Shown piece by piece: positions 18,260 to 26,687 of a stretch of 64,000 bases of DNA. The notes beneath the pieces were generated by a model, which did not search any database, was not told where the DNA came from, and saw only the letters and a list, made by a program, of their open reading frames with translations. The DNA comes from Cohnella herbarum. Its GTDB lineage: Bacteria; Bacillota; Bacilli; Paenibacillales; Paenibacillaceae. The stretch covers positions 6,072,001 through 6,136,000 of the forward strand of contig NZ_CP051680.1 in NCBI RefSeq assembly GCF_012849095.1. The letters are read 5' to 3'. The position numbers and the translations under genes are program-made. Every line of letters starts with the position of its first letter. Position 1 is the stretch's first letter.

Positions 18260-19285
18260 TTGATCAAATTTGAATCCGTCGGCAAAACGTTCGGTTCCAA
18301 GAACAAACCTATCCGCGCTGTCGAAGATGTCTCCTTAACGGTTGCGAAAGGAGAAATCTACGGTGTAATCGGTTATAGCGGAGCCGGGAAAAGCACTCTT
18401 CTTCGGCTCGTGAATTTGTTGGAGCGGCCTACGGAAGGCAGAATTCTCGTTAACGATCGCGACGTTACCGAAATTTCATCCAAGGAGCTTCGTCATCTGC
18501 GCAGGCGAATCGGGATGATCTTTCAGACGTTTAATCTTTTTAACTCCCGAACCGTATTCGGCAATGTAGCTTATCCGTTAAAACTGGGGCGTTATCCAAA
18601 GCATCAGCTCAAGCAAAGAGTCGAAGAGCTGCTTCGATTTGTCGGATTGGAGGACAAAGCGGATCAATATCCGGAACAGTTGTCCGGAGGGCAAAAGCAG
18701 CGGGTTGGCATCGCGAGAGCGTTGGCGACATCGCCTGACATTCTGATCTGCGATGAGGCGACCTCATCCCTTGATCCGGAGACGACCCAAGAGATTCTCA
18801 AACTGCTTAAAAAAGTAAACGAGGAGTACAGCATTACCATTCTCTTAATCACTCACGAAATGCACGTCATTCGAAGCATATGCGATCGTGTCGCGGTTAT
18901 GGAGCAGGGGAGAGTCATCGAGGAGGGGAACGTATTCGATATATTCGCCCATCCGCAAAAACTAACGACCCGGAACTTCATCGGTTCCGTTCAGAACGAC
19001 AAGCTTTCCCCTAAGTTGCTGGAAACGTTAAGAAGAGACCACAAAGGACGATTGTTTCGAATCATTTTCAAAGACGACACGGCTAGCGAGCCGATCTTGT
19101 CGAAAGCTACGAGAAAACACGATGTCGATTTTAACATCGTTTATGGCAGCATCAATGAGCTGCAAGGCAAATTGTTCGGCAGCCTGATCGTAGAGTTTAT
19201 CGCGGAGAACGGCAAAATCGACGAAGTGATCAGCGAACTGGGAAGGACAGTCGAGCTCGGGGAGGTTATCGATCATGAAAGTTGA
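18260..19285 (+). CDS. metN: MetN-type ABC importer ATPase with NIL domain
   Basis: ATPase (341 aa) of a methionine-uptake-family importer. A TTG start at 18260 is chosen because AAAGGAGA lies 8 nt upstream; a longer frame from 18098 would read through the leader terminator. Walker A is GYSGAGKST (about residue 37), the signature is LSGGQKQRVGIARAL (about 140) and Walker B is ILICDEATSSLD. Residues about 250-335 form the C-terminal NIL domain, which in MetN binds methionine and inhibits transport. The permease gene overlaps its end by 11 nt. The neighbouring desulfurising monooxygenases suggest that the transported ligand is an organosulfur compound related to methionine, not necessarily methionine itself. 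Confidence 0.9.
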   Translation: MIKFESVGKTFGSKNKPIRAVEDVSLTVAKGEIYGVIGYSGAGKSTLLRLVNLLERPTEGRILVNDRDVTEISSKELRHLRRRIGMIFQTFNLFNSRTVFGNVAYPLKLGRYPKHQLKQRVEELLRFVGLEDKADQYPEQLSGGQKQRVGIARALATSPDILICDEATSSLDPETTQEILKLLKKVNEEYSITILLITHEMHVIRSICDRVAVMEQGRVIEEGNVFDIFAHPQKLTTRNFIGSVQNDKLSPKLLETLRRDHKGRLFRIIFKDDTASEPILSKATRKHDVDFNIVYGSINELQGKLFGSLIVEFIAENGKIDEVISELGRTVELGEVIDHES

Positions 19286-19937
19286 TTGGAATACATTCTG
19301 GCCGCGCGTAGTCGAGGCGACCGGCCAAACCATCACAATGGTGTCGATCACTCTTGTTATTTCGAGTTTGTTCGGTTTGCTCATCGGGCTTCTGCTGTTC
19401 GTTACGCGCAAAGGCAACATTTTGGAAAACCGATTTGTTTTTATGGTATTGAATTTGTTTATTAATATCATCCGTCCGATTCCATTCATTATTTTCCTGG
19501 TGACGATCAGTCCCGTAACGCGATTCGTAATCGGTACGACCATTGGAACATGGGCGGCTATCTTCCCGATGGCTATCGTGGCTTCATTCGTCATTGCCAG
19601 AGTGGTCGAGAATAACCTGGTTTCTATTGATCCGGGCATTATCGAAGCGGCCAAAGCGATGGGGGCCAATTCGTTCCAGATTATATTCGGCGTTCTTGTC
19701 CTTGAAGCGCTGGGACCCCTGATCCTTGGTTTAACGTTCATAACCGTTGCGCTTATTGATTTCTCGGCAATGGCAGGAACGGTTGGGGGAGGTGGTTTAG
19801 GCAACTTGTCGATGACATACGGCTATCAGCGCTTCGATGGCTCGGTTATGCTAGTCACCATCGTTATCCTTATTCTTCTTGTACAGATTGCTCAGTTCCT
19901 GGGAAACCGAATCTCGCGCAAGTTTTTACGCCGGTAA
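19275..19937 (+). CDS. metI: MetI-type ABC importer permease
   Basis: Five-span permease (220 aa) of the MetI family, partner of the ATPase with which it overlaps by 11 nt. The EAA loop reads EAAKAMGANSFQIIF at about residues 128-142, and the family's GGGGLGNLSMTYGYQRF segment is present at about 172-188. Its size matches MetI proteins. It forms a homodimeric channel for the ligand bound by the lipoprotein at 19991. Confidence 0.92.
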   Translation: MKVDWNTFWPRVVEATGQTITMVSITLVISSLFGLLIGLLLFVTRKGNILENRFVFMVLNLFINIIRPIPFIIFLVTISPVTRFVIGTTIGTWAAIFPMAIVASFVIARVVENNLVSIDPGIIEAAKAMGANSFQIIFGVLVLEALGPLILGLTFITVALIDFSAMAGTVGGGGLGNLSMTYGYQRFDGSVMLVTIVILILLVQIAQFLGNRISRKFLRR

Positions 19938-19990
19938 CCCGTGATCTTGTTTTCCAAACTAAAAAATATACGAAATGGAGCTGTATCTCA

Positions 19991-20968
19991 ATGAAAAAAC
20001 AAGCATGGCTTAGCTTAGTACTTGTCCTCGCATTCTTGGCGGTTACCGCTTGCGGCAACAAAAATTCCGGAAATAGCAATCCAGCCGCGGCACCGGAGAG
20101 CTCGGCGCCGGCATCCTCCGCCGCCGCGGAATCGCCTTCCCCGTCACCGTCTCCCGAACCCTCCAAAGAACCGATCAAAGTCAAGATCGGCGTAACCGGA
20201 TCGGACGGACCGCAATGGCCGTTGTTTAAGGAAAAAGCGAAAGCGGAACTGAATATCGATATCGAGTTGATCGAGTTTTCCGATTACACCTTGCCTAACT
20301 TGGCATTGGCGAATAAAGAAGTCGACATTAACTCGTTTCAGCATTTGGCTTTCTTGAGCCAATTTAACGTGGAGCATAAGCTGGACATCGTACCGATCGG
20401 CTCAACCGTTGTAGCGCCGCTCGGTCTGTATTCCCAAAAATACAAAGCGGTGACCGAGATTCCGGATGGCTCCGAGATCGCCGTTCCCGACGATCCGTCC
20501 AATCAAGGACGCGGGTTGCTCGTGCTTCAACAAGCAGGACTGATCAAGCTGAAGGATAACCCTGGTTTGTTCGCTACTCCCGACGACATTGTCGAGAACC
20601 CGCACAAAATCAAGATTGTTTCGGTCGTCGCCCAACAAACTCCTCGCGTACTGCCGGACGTTGCAGCTTCTATTATTAACGGGGGGATTGCGGGGCAGGC
20701 AGGACTGAAATTAGCGGATGCGATTTTCCATGATGATCCTGAAGCCGAATCGACAAGACCCTATATCAATGTCTTTGCCGTTCGTAAGGAAGACAAAGAT
20801 AACGCTAGTTACCTTGAACTTGCCAAACTCTATCAGCAGCCGGATATCGCGGAAGCCGTATTGAAGGATACGAACGGAGCTAGCTTCGTTACGAACATTC
20901 CGGTCGATCAGCTTCAACAAACGTTAGATCAATTGATCGAGAATATTAAAGCGTCGAATGCGAAGTAA
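19991..20968 (+). CDS. metQ: MetQ/NlpA-type substrate-binding lipoprotein
   Basis: Binding lipoprotein (325 aa) of the NLPA/MetQ family. The lipobox is VTAC (Cys at about residue 18), followed by a long Ser/Pro/Ala linker. MetQ-like blocks are visible, such as VDINSFQHLAFL and PDDPSNQGRGLLVLQQAGLI. Methionine binders share the Asn/Arg-containing DPSNQGR region, so the ligand is probably amino-acid-like. A bulged GACTCTCC/GGAGAGCAGTC hairpin lies in the 165 nt gap before the next gene and may reduce read-through. Confidence 0.92.
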   Translation: MKKQAWLSLVLVLAFLAVTACGNKNSGNSNPAAAPESSAPASSAAAESPSPSPSPEPSKEPIKVKIGVTGSDGPQWPLFKEKAKAELNIDIELIEFSDYTLPNLALANKEVDINSFQHLAFLSQFNVEHKLDIVPIGSTVVAPLGLYSQKYKAVTEIPDGSEIAVPDDPSNQGRGLLVLQQAGLIKLKDNPGLFATPDDIVENPHKIKIVSVVAQQTPRVLPDVAASIINGGIAGQAGLKLADAIFHDDPEAESTRPYINVFAVRKEDKDNASYLELAKLYQQPDIAEAVLKDTNGASFVTNIPVDQLQQTLDQLIENIKASNAK

Positions 20969-21133
20969 TTGAAACATCTGCAACTGGATTGAAGGCAATT
21001 ACGGAGCCATAATTCACGCCAATTCCGACTCTCCTGCGGCTGCTTACCGGTAATTCTGCCGGAGAGCAGTCGCTTAGAGTCTATTTATTTGAAGGCAAAC
21101 CGTCGAGTTGTGAAATCAGCAAGGAGGAGCAGA

Positions 21134-22366
21134 ATGGGACATACCAAAGGCGTATGGGGCAGCAGCCCTTCGGACAGCTACGAACGGCTTGCGGATCGAT
21201 TTAGGCACACTTTTCATCGAATCCGGGAAGGCTCCGTTCAGAGAGAGTTAAACCGTAAACTGCTTTACGAAGAAATCGGATGGTTGAAGGATATCGGCTT
21301 CGGAGCCGTACGGATTCCGAAGGAAAAAGGCGGGTTCGGCGCTACGCTTCCCGAATTCTTCAACCTGCTGATCGAATTGGCGGAGGCGGATTCAAACCTG
21401 CCGCAGGCGTTGCGAATTCATTTCGGCTTCGTTGAGAGAATCTTGGGTTTGCCGGACGGCGGGCAGCGGGATAGATGGCTAAAGCGGTTGGCGGACGGGG
21501 CTCTCATTGGCAACGCCCAGACGGAGACAGGAGAGTCGATAGTGGGCAGCTACGCCACAACATTATCCACGAGAGAGGAGCGCTTGAAGCTAACCGGAGT
21601 GAAGTATTATTCGACGGGTACGATTTATGCCGATTGGATCGTCGTGGGAGCGACTAACGAAGAAGACGAAATCGTGACGGCGATCGTACCGGCGACGGCG
21701 GAAGGAGTCGACATTGCGGACGATTGGGCAGGATTCGGCCAGACGCTTACGGGCAGCGGTACGACGACGTTTTCGGATACGCCGGTAGACAAGGACGAAG
21801 TGCTGAGCCGCGAATCGTATCCGAAATACGGGACGGCATTCGTCCAGATGGTTCATCTCGCGACATTGGCGGGTATTGCCAGAGCGGCCGCGAGGGATGT
21901 CTCGGCGGCGGTTGCGGAGCGCCGGAGAACGTTCTCGCATGCGTCAGCGGCCCGTTCTGCCGAAGATCCGCAAGTGCTTCAGGTCGTTGGGCGAGTGCAC
22001 AGCCAAGCGTATGCCGCGGGAGCGATTGTATTGAAGGCGGCAGAAGCCCTGCAGAGAGTATGCGACTTAGAAGAGACGGCCGGCGATACGGAGTATGAGG
22101 ATAAGGTGAAAGACGAGGCCGATGTCGAAGTATCGCAAGCGCAGACTGTCGTTACTGGACTAACGCTGGAGGCCGTTTCCTCCATCTTCGACGCGCTCGG
22201 CGCCTCGGCCACCGCCCGTTCGAAGGGAATGGATCGCTATTGGCGCAACGCCCGGACGATCGCTTCGCACAATCCTCTAATCTACAAAGAGAGAATCGTG
22301 GGCGATTACACGGTGAATGGAACTCGGCCGTCCATCGGCTGGCAGACCGGAATTGCAAATAAATAA
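21134..22366 (+). CDS. DszC/SfnC-type flavin monooxygenase (acyl-CoA dehydrogenase fold)
   Basis: Flavin-dependent monooxygenase of about 410 aa with the acyl-CoA dehydrogenase fold, from the group that includes DszC and SfnC and oxidises sulfur compounds with reduced flavin. The start at 21134 follows AAGGAGG; an upstream TTG at 21089 lacks a ribosome site. Typical segments are KYYSTGTIYADW (about residue 157), GFGQTLTGSGTTTF (about 198) and a C-terminal MDRYWRNARTIASHNP (about 365), where the last His matches the active-site region of DszC. It shares these blocks with the C-terminal half of the next gene, so the two are paralogues. A flavin reductase must be supplied from elsewhere. Confidence 0.88.
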   Translation: MGHTKGVWGSSPSDSYERLADRFRHTFHRIREGSVQRELNRKLLYEEIGWLKDIGFGAVRIPKEKGGFGATLPEFFNLLIELAEADSNLPQALRIHFGFVERILGLPDGGQRDRWLKRLADGALIGNAQTETGESIVGSYATTLSTREERLKLTGVKYYSTGTIYADWIVVGATNEEDEIVTAIVPATAEGVDIADDWAGFGQTLTGSGTTTFSDTPVDKDEVLSRESYPKYGTAFVQMVHLATLAGIARAAARDVSAAVAERRRTFSHASAARSAEDPQVLQVVGRVHSQAYAAGAIVLKAAEALQRVCDLEETAGDTEYEDKVKDEADVEVSQAQTVVTGLTLEAVSSIFDALGASATARSKGMDRYWRNARTIASHNPLIYKERIVGDYTVNGTRPSIGWQTGIANK

Positions 22367-22424
22367 CGCAAGCGATTCCTTCCGATACGAGGTATGTTTC
22401 GATCAACTAAAAAGGAGGGAAGGC

Positions 22425-24659
22425 ATGTCGGTTAAGATAGAAGCTCAGACCGTGACGGAACCGGAAGTTGCAGACGCGATCGGTCTTGCCTACAAGCTTG
22501 GGGAATTGCCGCTCGATCTTCGGCGGAGAGGCATCCCGGCGATTCGATATGCCGGTGCCGAAGGAAACGGCGGCTTGAAGTTTAGAACCAACACTGCGAC
22601 CGAATATACGCTTCAATTCGAAAGTCCAGTGCGGGCGCTGCGGCGTTTGTCCTCCGGGGAAGACATTCGCATCGTCGGAATTACGCTTCAGTATCGGCGC
22701 GAGGCGATTCTCGTGCGTTCGGAATCGCCTTTGAGGACTTTGGCAGACTTGAAGAATACGAAACTCGGGATCGCCTCTTGCGGCAACCCCGAGGATGCTA
22801 TTCGCATTCGCGAAGCGGAAAAGAATCTTGATGTCGCGCTCGCGAGAACCGGGATCTCGTCGGAAAGGCCGAATTGGATAGAACTCCATCGTGAGGGAGC
22901 GGACGGTTTGCATGCCGGGAGGCGGGAATTGCAAGCTCTGCTGCTCGGAAAGGTGGAAGCCGTCTACGAAGGCAGAGCCCTCGCTGCGAAGACTCGTCGG
23001 TTGCTCGGCGTTCGGGAACTGGAGGATTACATTTCCTATAAACCCGCCGTGGCAGTGCTGACTGCTTCCGCTGGCTTGATTGCAGAACATCCCGAATGGG
23101 TTGAACGCACTCTGGCCCATATCTCCCTCGCATCCGATTGGGCTTCCGAGAACCGCGACGAAGTGAACAGATTCGCGGCCAAACAACTCGGATTGCCCGA
23201 AGACGCCGTGGAGTCGGTCTTTTCGGAGTGCCTATATGAGCAATTCGGTACAACCGTCACGAACGACAAGTGGAGTCATCTCGTCCGCCTCAAGAGGGAG
23301 CTGCAAGAGATCGGTTTGCTGAAACCGGATTTCTCTCTGGACGATGCGCTGGATCAGGCAACAACTCAGAGGGCACAATCGCTCATAGACGGCGGGCAGA
23401 TCGAGATTCCCCAGAGCGAGCCAATCTCTCTATACGCGGAGAGCGATCTGGCGCGTTCGTTCTTTACGGATCGTCGACCGGCCCGGCTGCTTGCCGGGGA
23501 CGAGGATGCGCTCGAGGCGGCACGAACGTTCGCGGCGGAGATCCGGCCGGGCGCTTCGGACCGGGATCGTCGGCGTAAGTTGCCGCTCGGGGAAATGAAG
23601 CGACTCGCCGAGCTCGGACTGCTTGGACTCGTTGTGCCGAAGGCTTACGGCGGACCTGACGTGAGCACCCGCACGCTCGTGGAAATCTTCAAGCTGATCT
23701 CTCACGCCGACGGATCGATCGGGCAAATCCCGCAAAACCACCATTTCTTTTTAAAGTCGATCGAGCTCATCGGCAGCGAGGATCAGAAAAGCTTTTTCTT
23801 CGGCGAAGTGCTGAAGGGAGCTCAATTCGGCAACGCTTTGGCTGAGCGAAGCGGCGGCAAACGCGAGAAGCGAATATCGACCACGATTAGGAAATCGGAT
23901 GGCGAGGAAATCTACGAACTTTCCGGCAGTAAGTATTATTCGACCGGGGCGCTCTATTCCCATTGGATTCCCGTCACTGCGCTGGACGAAGAGGAGAAGC
24001 GGGTGACCGCATTCGTCCCGAGACATGCTCCGGGAGTGACGGTACTGGACGATTGGTCCGGCATCGGCCAGCGTACGACGGCTAGCGGCACCGTCGTGCT
24101 CCGGGAAGTGAAAGTGCCGGAACGTCATCGGTTCCAACATTGGAAAATCTTCGAGGGACCGCAATATTTCTCGGCATTCGGTCAAATCATGCATGCGGCG
24201 ATCGACGTCGGCATCGCAAGGGCCGCTTTGGAGGATGCTGCTTCGTTCGTTCGAGAGCACTCGCGTCCTTCTTTCGGCAGCGGAGCGGCCAGCGCGTCGG
24301 AGGAGCCGGATCTGATCCGCCGGTTCGGAGAGCTAGGCATTCGCCTGCAAGCGGCGGAAGCTTTGCTGGACCGGGCCGCGGATGCCATCGACGCAGCGCG
24401 GAAGGTTCTCAACCCGGAGACGGCAGGCCATGCCGCGTTGACGGTGGACTCGGCGAAATGGCTGGTTACGGAGACCGCGATCGAAATTACGAACGCCCTA
24501 TTCGAGGTCGCGGGCACATCCTCGATGGATCGCAAGCACAACTACGACCGTCATTGGCGCAACGTCCGCATCCATACGCTCCACGATCCGGCGCGTCTCA
24601 AACTTCATAACGTAGGCAAGTGGTTCCTCAATGGAATTTATCATGAATACAAAGTTTAG
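22425..24659 (+). CDS. Fusion of a DszB-like domain to a DszC/SfnC-type monooxygenase
   Basis: A 744 aa protein starting at an ATG with AAAGGAGG 7 nt upstream. Residues about 1-320 resemble DszB (SsuA/NMT1-like fold): VGITLQYRREAILVRSESP at about 85-103 parallels the LGITPLLGRQGFFVRDDSP block of DszB, and the EHPEWVERTL to LLKPDFSLDDALD region matches its C-terminal helices. Residues about 345-744 are a full DszC/SfnC-like domain (SKYYSTGALYSHW, GIGQRTTASGT, RHWRNVRIHTLHDP). No stop or internal ribosome site lies in the linker (about 23320-23450), so it is a real fusion. The DszB catalytic Cys27, His60 and Arg70-x-Gly-Gly have no counterparts in my by-eye alignment, so the front domain may bind or channel substrate and not cleave sulfinate. 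That comparison uses a DszB sequence recalled from memory. Confidence 0.82.
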   Translation: MSVKIEAQTVTEPEVADAIGLAYKLGELPLDLRRRGIPAIRYAGAEGNGGLKFRTNTATEYTLQFESPVRALRRLSSGEDIRIVGITLQYRREAILVRSESPLRTLADLKNTKLGIASCGNPEDAIRIREAEKNLDVALARTGISSERPNWIELHREGADGLHAGRRELQALLLGKVEAVYEGRALAAKTRRLLGVRELEDYISYKPAVAVLTASAGLIAEHPEWVERTLAHISLASDWASENRDEVNRFAAKQLGLPEDAVESVFSECLYEQFGTTVTNDKWSHLVRLKRELQEIGLLKPDFSLDDALDQATTQRAQSLIDGGQIEIPQSEPISLYAESDLARSFFTDRRPARLLAGDEDALEAARTFAAEIRPGASDRDRRRKLPLGEMKRLAELGLLGLVVPKAYGGPDVSTRTLVEIFKLISHADGSIGQIPQNHHFFLKSIELIGSEDQKSFFFGEVLKGAQFGNALAERSGGKREKRISTTIRKSDGEEIYELSGSKYYSTGALYSHWIPVTALDEEEKRVTAFVPRHAPGVTVLDDWSGIGQRTTASGTVVLREVKVPERHRFQHWKIFEGPQYFSAFGQIMHAAIDVGIARAALEDAASFVREHSRPSFGSGAASASEEPDLIRRFGELGIRLQAAEALLDRAADAIDAARKVLNPETAGHAALTVDSAKWLVTETAIEITNALFEVAGTSSMDRKHNYDRHWRNVRIHTLHDPARLKLHNVGKWFLNGIYHEYKV

Positions 24660-24676
24660 CGGAATTAGCACGTAGC

Positions 24677-24705
24677 TTGACAAACCGTCCTGGTAAAAAG
24701 ATACT
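24677..24705 (+). promoter_or_regulatory. Promoter of the AraC-type gene
   Basis: TTGACA (24677-24682), 17 nt spacer, GATACT (24700-24705); start codon 60 nt downstream. Confidence 0.6.
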
Positions 24706-24765
24706 TATTCGGAGTGCGAGCTGCTACCTTGTTGAATTCGTCGAATAGCGAGAGGGGAAGAAGGT

Positions 24766-26661
24766 ATGGATTGGGAAGCCCACATCGAACGGTGGAGCCG
24801 AACCGCCGTTCGATTGCTGGATATTCGACAGTATCGCGTGGAGAACGGAACTTTACCTGATCGCTATTTGGCGCATACGAGCTTTTTCGTAGTTACGACC
24901 CAGGGAGAGGCGAAGGTGAGTCTGTCGGGGAAGGACTATCAAACCCGTTCCCTCCACATTCTACACGGAGGAAAGGGTGCGGAGCTAGGCTTTATGCCGC
25001 TGGGAAACGACTTTGCCTGCTATTTGATTCTGTATAACGCAGAATGCGCCTTGCCGGAGGATCGGGAGAGCTTCCGTATGTCTTATGAATTTATTCCTTA
25101 TGCGGTTTTGCCTCTGAAGGAACAGTGTCAAGCGATGGATCGCCTGTGGCAGCAATCAACTCCATTGGACAAGTTGCAGGCGCAGTCCGCCTTTCTTCCG
25201 TTCGTACATGAAGTCATGCGACAAATCCGCACATCGGCAACGGAAAGCGGCAAACATAATTTGGTAACCGAAGCGATTCACTATATTCATGAGAATTACA
25301 GGAAGCCGATTACGGCCGAGGAATTGGCCGGGATTTACGGCTGCAGCGCGAGCTACTTGTCTCGCTTGTTCAAAAGCCATTTAGGACTAGGTCCGATTGA
25401 ATACTTGATTCATGTACGCGTTCATAAATCGAAGCAGTTCCTGCTGAGATCGGAGGCTCGTGTCCAGGAAATAGCGAGCAGCGTTGGCTACTCGGATGTC
25501 TATTATTTCAGTCGCTTGTTCAAGAAGCATACCGGTTGCTCTCCGCTTCAATTCCGGGAGGACAATAGGCAGACTGTTCAGCATAATCCATCACGTCCGT
25601 TAAAATCGTCCATTGTATCTCAAAAGCATGTTCTCCATAATGATAATGATAATTATTATCATTTGATTAGAGAAGGGGATACATCGATGTTCAGATTTTC
25701 AAGACCGGCGTTCGGAGCAATGATGCTATTATGCACAACTTTGCTTCTGAATGCATGTCAGTCGAACGGCAATACAGGGACGCCTGCCTCCCAACCTGCT
25801 TCAGTAGAAGCCGCTACGGACAGCACGGCTGGAGAAACGCGGATTTACGAGCATTTGAAAGGCCAAACGGAAATTCCCGTGAAGCCTCGGCGCGTGGTCA
25901 GCCTCTTCCATCTGGGCGAACTGATAGCGCTTGGAGTAAAGCCGGTAGGCTCGACTACCTTCATTCTGAAAAATCCGCTCCTAAGCGATACTTCCGATAT
26001 TGCGGATGTCGGAGTTCCGCCTAACGCGGAAAAGATTATGTCGCTGGAGCCTGATCTGATTGTAACAACGGCACCGTTTGCAGAGGCATTCGAGGGCGGG
26101 TACGAAGCATTGAGCAAAATCGCGCCAACGATTGTAGTGGAGCAGTACAACGATCCGATTAAGGATGTTGAAATGTTCGGCGATATTCTCGGTAAGCAAG
26201 AGGAAGCGCGGAAATGGAATGAGACATTCGCGACAAAAATAGCGGAATACAAGGAGAAGATTAGCCCGTTCATTGGTGCCGATGAAACCTTCTCGATTTT
26301 GAACGTGCGTCCCGGTGCGTATTATATTTACGGCGATACCAATATGGGAGGCAACATTCTCTACAAGTATCTAGGTTTGAAGCCGACGGATAAAGTAGAG
26401 ACTGACGTCATTAAGGGAGAAACATGGGAAATATCCGCCGAGGTAATCCCCGATTTCATAGGCGATCGGTTATTTCTGGCCGTGAATGAAGGGGCAGAGA
26501 AAGAATTGAAGGAAGCGGAGAAGCTTATTCAAAATTCGCCGGCAGGGAAGACCGGAAGGATCTACAATATCGATTTCAATCAATTTCTTCCCAGCGATCC
26601 GATTTCAGTAGAACAACAGTTGGATATCATCGTCAGTTTAATGGTTGATAGCAATAAATAA
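24766..26661 (+). CDS. AraC-type regulator reading in frame into a siderophore-binding lipoprotein
   Basis: A single open frame of 631 codons. Residues 1-165 are an AraC-type sensor region. Residues about 170-270 carry two HTH motifs (TAEELAGIYGCSASYLSRLF and VQEIASSVGYSDVYYFSRLF) ending in GCSPLQF, where AraC proteins normally end within a few residues. The frame then runs through a promoter and a Fur box (translated as HNDNDNYYHL) into a complete lipoprotein signal and a periplasmic-binding domain. A lipoprotein signal inside a DNA-binding protein makes little sense, so I think two genes are present. One added base at the G pairs 25556-25561 would create a TAG at 25566-25568 and end the regulator as expected. 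The regulator probably activates the iron-uptake gene after it when its siderophore is present. Confidence 0.75.
   Translation: MDWEAHIERWSRTAVRLLDIRQYRVENGTLPDRYLAHTSFFVVTTQGEAKVSLSGKDYQTRSLHILHGGKGAELGFMPLGNDFACYLILYNAECALPEDRESFRMSYEFIPYAVLPLKEQCQAMDRLWQQSTPLDKLQAQSAFLPFVHEVMRQIRTSATESGKHNLVTEAIHYIHENYRKPITAEELAGIYGCSASYLSRLFKSHLGLGPIEYLIHVRVHKSKQFLLRSEARVQEIASSVGYSDVYYFSRLFKKHTGCSPLQFREDNRQTVQHNPSRPLKSSIVSQKHVLHNDNDNYYHLIREGDTSMFRFSRPAFGAMMLLCTTLLLNACQSNGNTGTPASQPASVEAATDSTAGETRIYEHLKGQTEIPVKPRRVVSLFHLGELIALGVKPVGSTTFILKNPLLSDTSDIADVGVPPNAEKIMSLEPDLIVTTAPFAEAFEGGYEALSKIAPTIVVEQYNDPIKDVEMFGDILGKQEEARKWNETFATKIAEYKEKISPFIGADETFSILNVRPGAYYIYGDTNMGGNILYKYLGLKPTDKVETDVIKGETWEISAEVIPDFIGDRLFLAVNEGAEKELKEAEKLIQNSPAGKTGRIYNIDFNQFLPSDPISVEQQLDIIVSLMVDSNK
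25613..25641 (+). promoter_or_regulatory. Internal promoter for the siderophore-binding lipoprotein
   Basis: TTGTAT (25613-25618), 17 nt spacer, CATAAT (25636-25641). Its -10 abuts a Fur box, so transcription would be blocked by Fur-Fe. It supports an independent gene starting at 25687. Confidence 0.55.
25642..25660 (+). promoter_or_regulatory. Fur box
   Basis: The 19 bp site matches the classical Fur consensus GATAATGATAATCATTATC at 18 of 19 positions and is flanked by further symmetric AT pairs. It overlaps the -10/+1 region of the internal promoter and precedes the lipoprotein start by 27 nt. Confidence 0.9.
25687..26661 (+). CDS. Iron-siderophore-binding lipoprotein (internal start in the AraC frame)
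   Basis: Ferric-siderophore-binding protein of the FhuD/FepB class (324 aa from this ATG). AGAAGGGGAT lies 8 nt before the ATG. The signal peptide ends in LNAC (Cys at about residue 23), followed by a Ser/Thr/Ala linker. The binding domain contains RRVVSLFHLGELIALGVKPVG and later GGNILYKYLGLKP, both typical of the class. The Fur box and promoter just upstream indicate iron-repressed expression. No permease or ATPase gene is next to it, so it may deliver to the FecCD pair at 44.3 kb or to one outside the window. Confidence 0.85.
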   Translation: MFRFSRPAFGAMMLLCTTLLLNACQSNGNTGTPASQPASVEAATDSTAGETRIYEHLKGQTEIPVKPRRVVSLFHLGELIALGVKPVGSTTFILKNPLLSDTSDIADVGVPPNAEKIMSLEPDLIVTTAPFAEAFEGGYEALSKIAPTIVVEQYNDPIKDVEMFGDILGKQEEARKWNETFATKIAEYKEKISPFIGADETFSILNVRPGAYYIYGDTNMGGNILYKYLGLKPTDKVETDVIKGETWEISAEVIPDFIGDRLFLAVNEGAEKELKEAEKLIQNSPAGKTGRIYNIDFNQFLPSDPISVEQQLDIIVSLMVDSNK

Positions 26662-26687
26662 TAGAACAAATCTCGTCTCAAAACAAA

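Noticed and set aside
17990..18260. S-box (SAM-I) or T-box riboswitch before the MetN-type gene
   Set aside because: The S-box core and the T-box sequence are absent; only a GAGAGGTAA stretch near 17978 and the position before metN suggest them. Kept as an unclassified leader RNA.
23320..23460. Separate start for a stand-alone DszC-like protein inside the fusion gene
   Set aside because: No stop codon and no start codon with a ribosome site occur in the linker.
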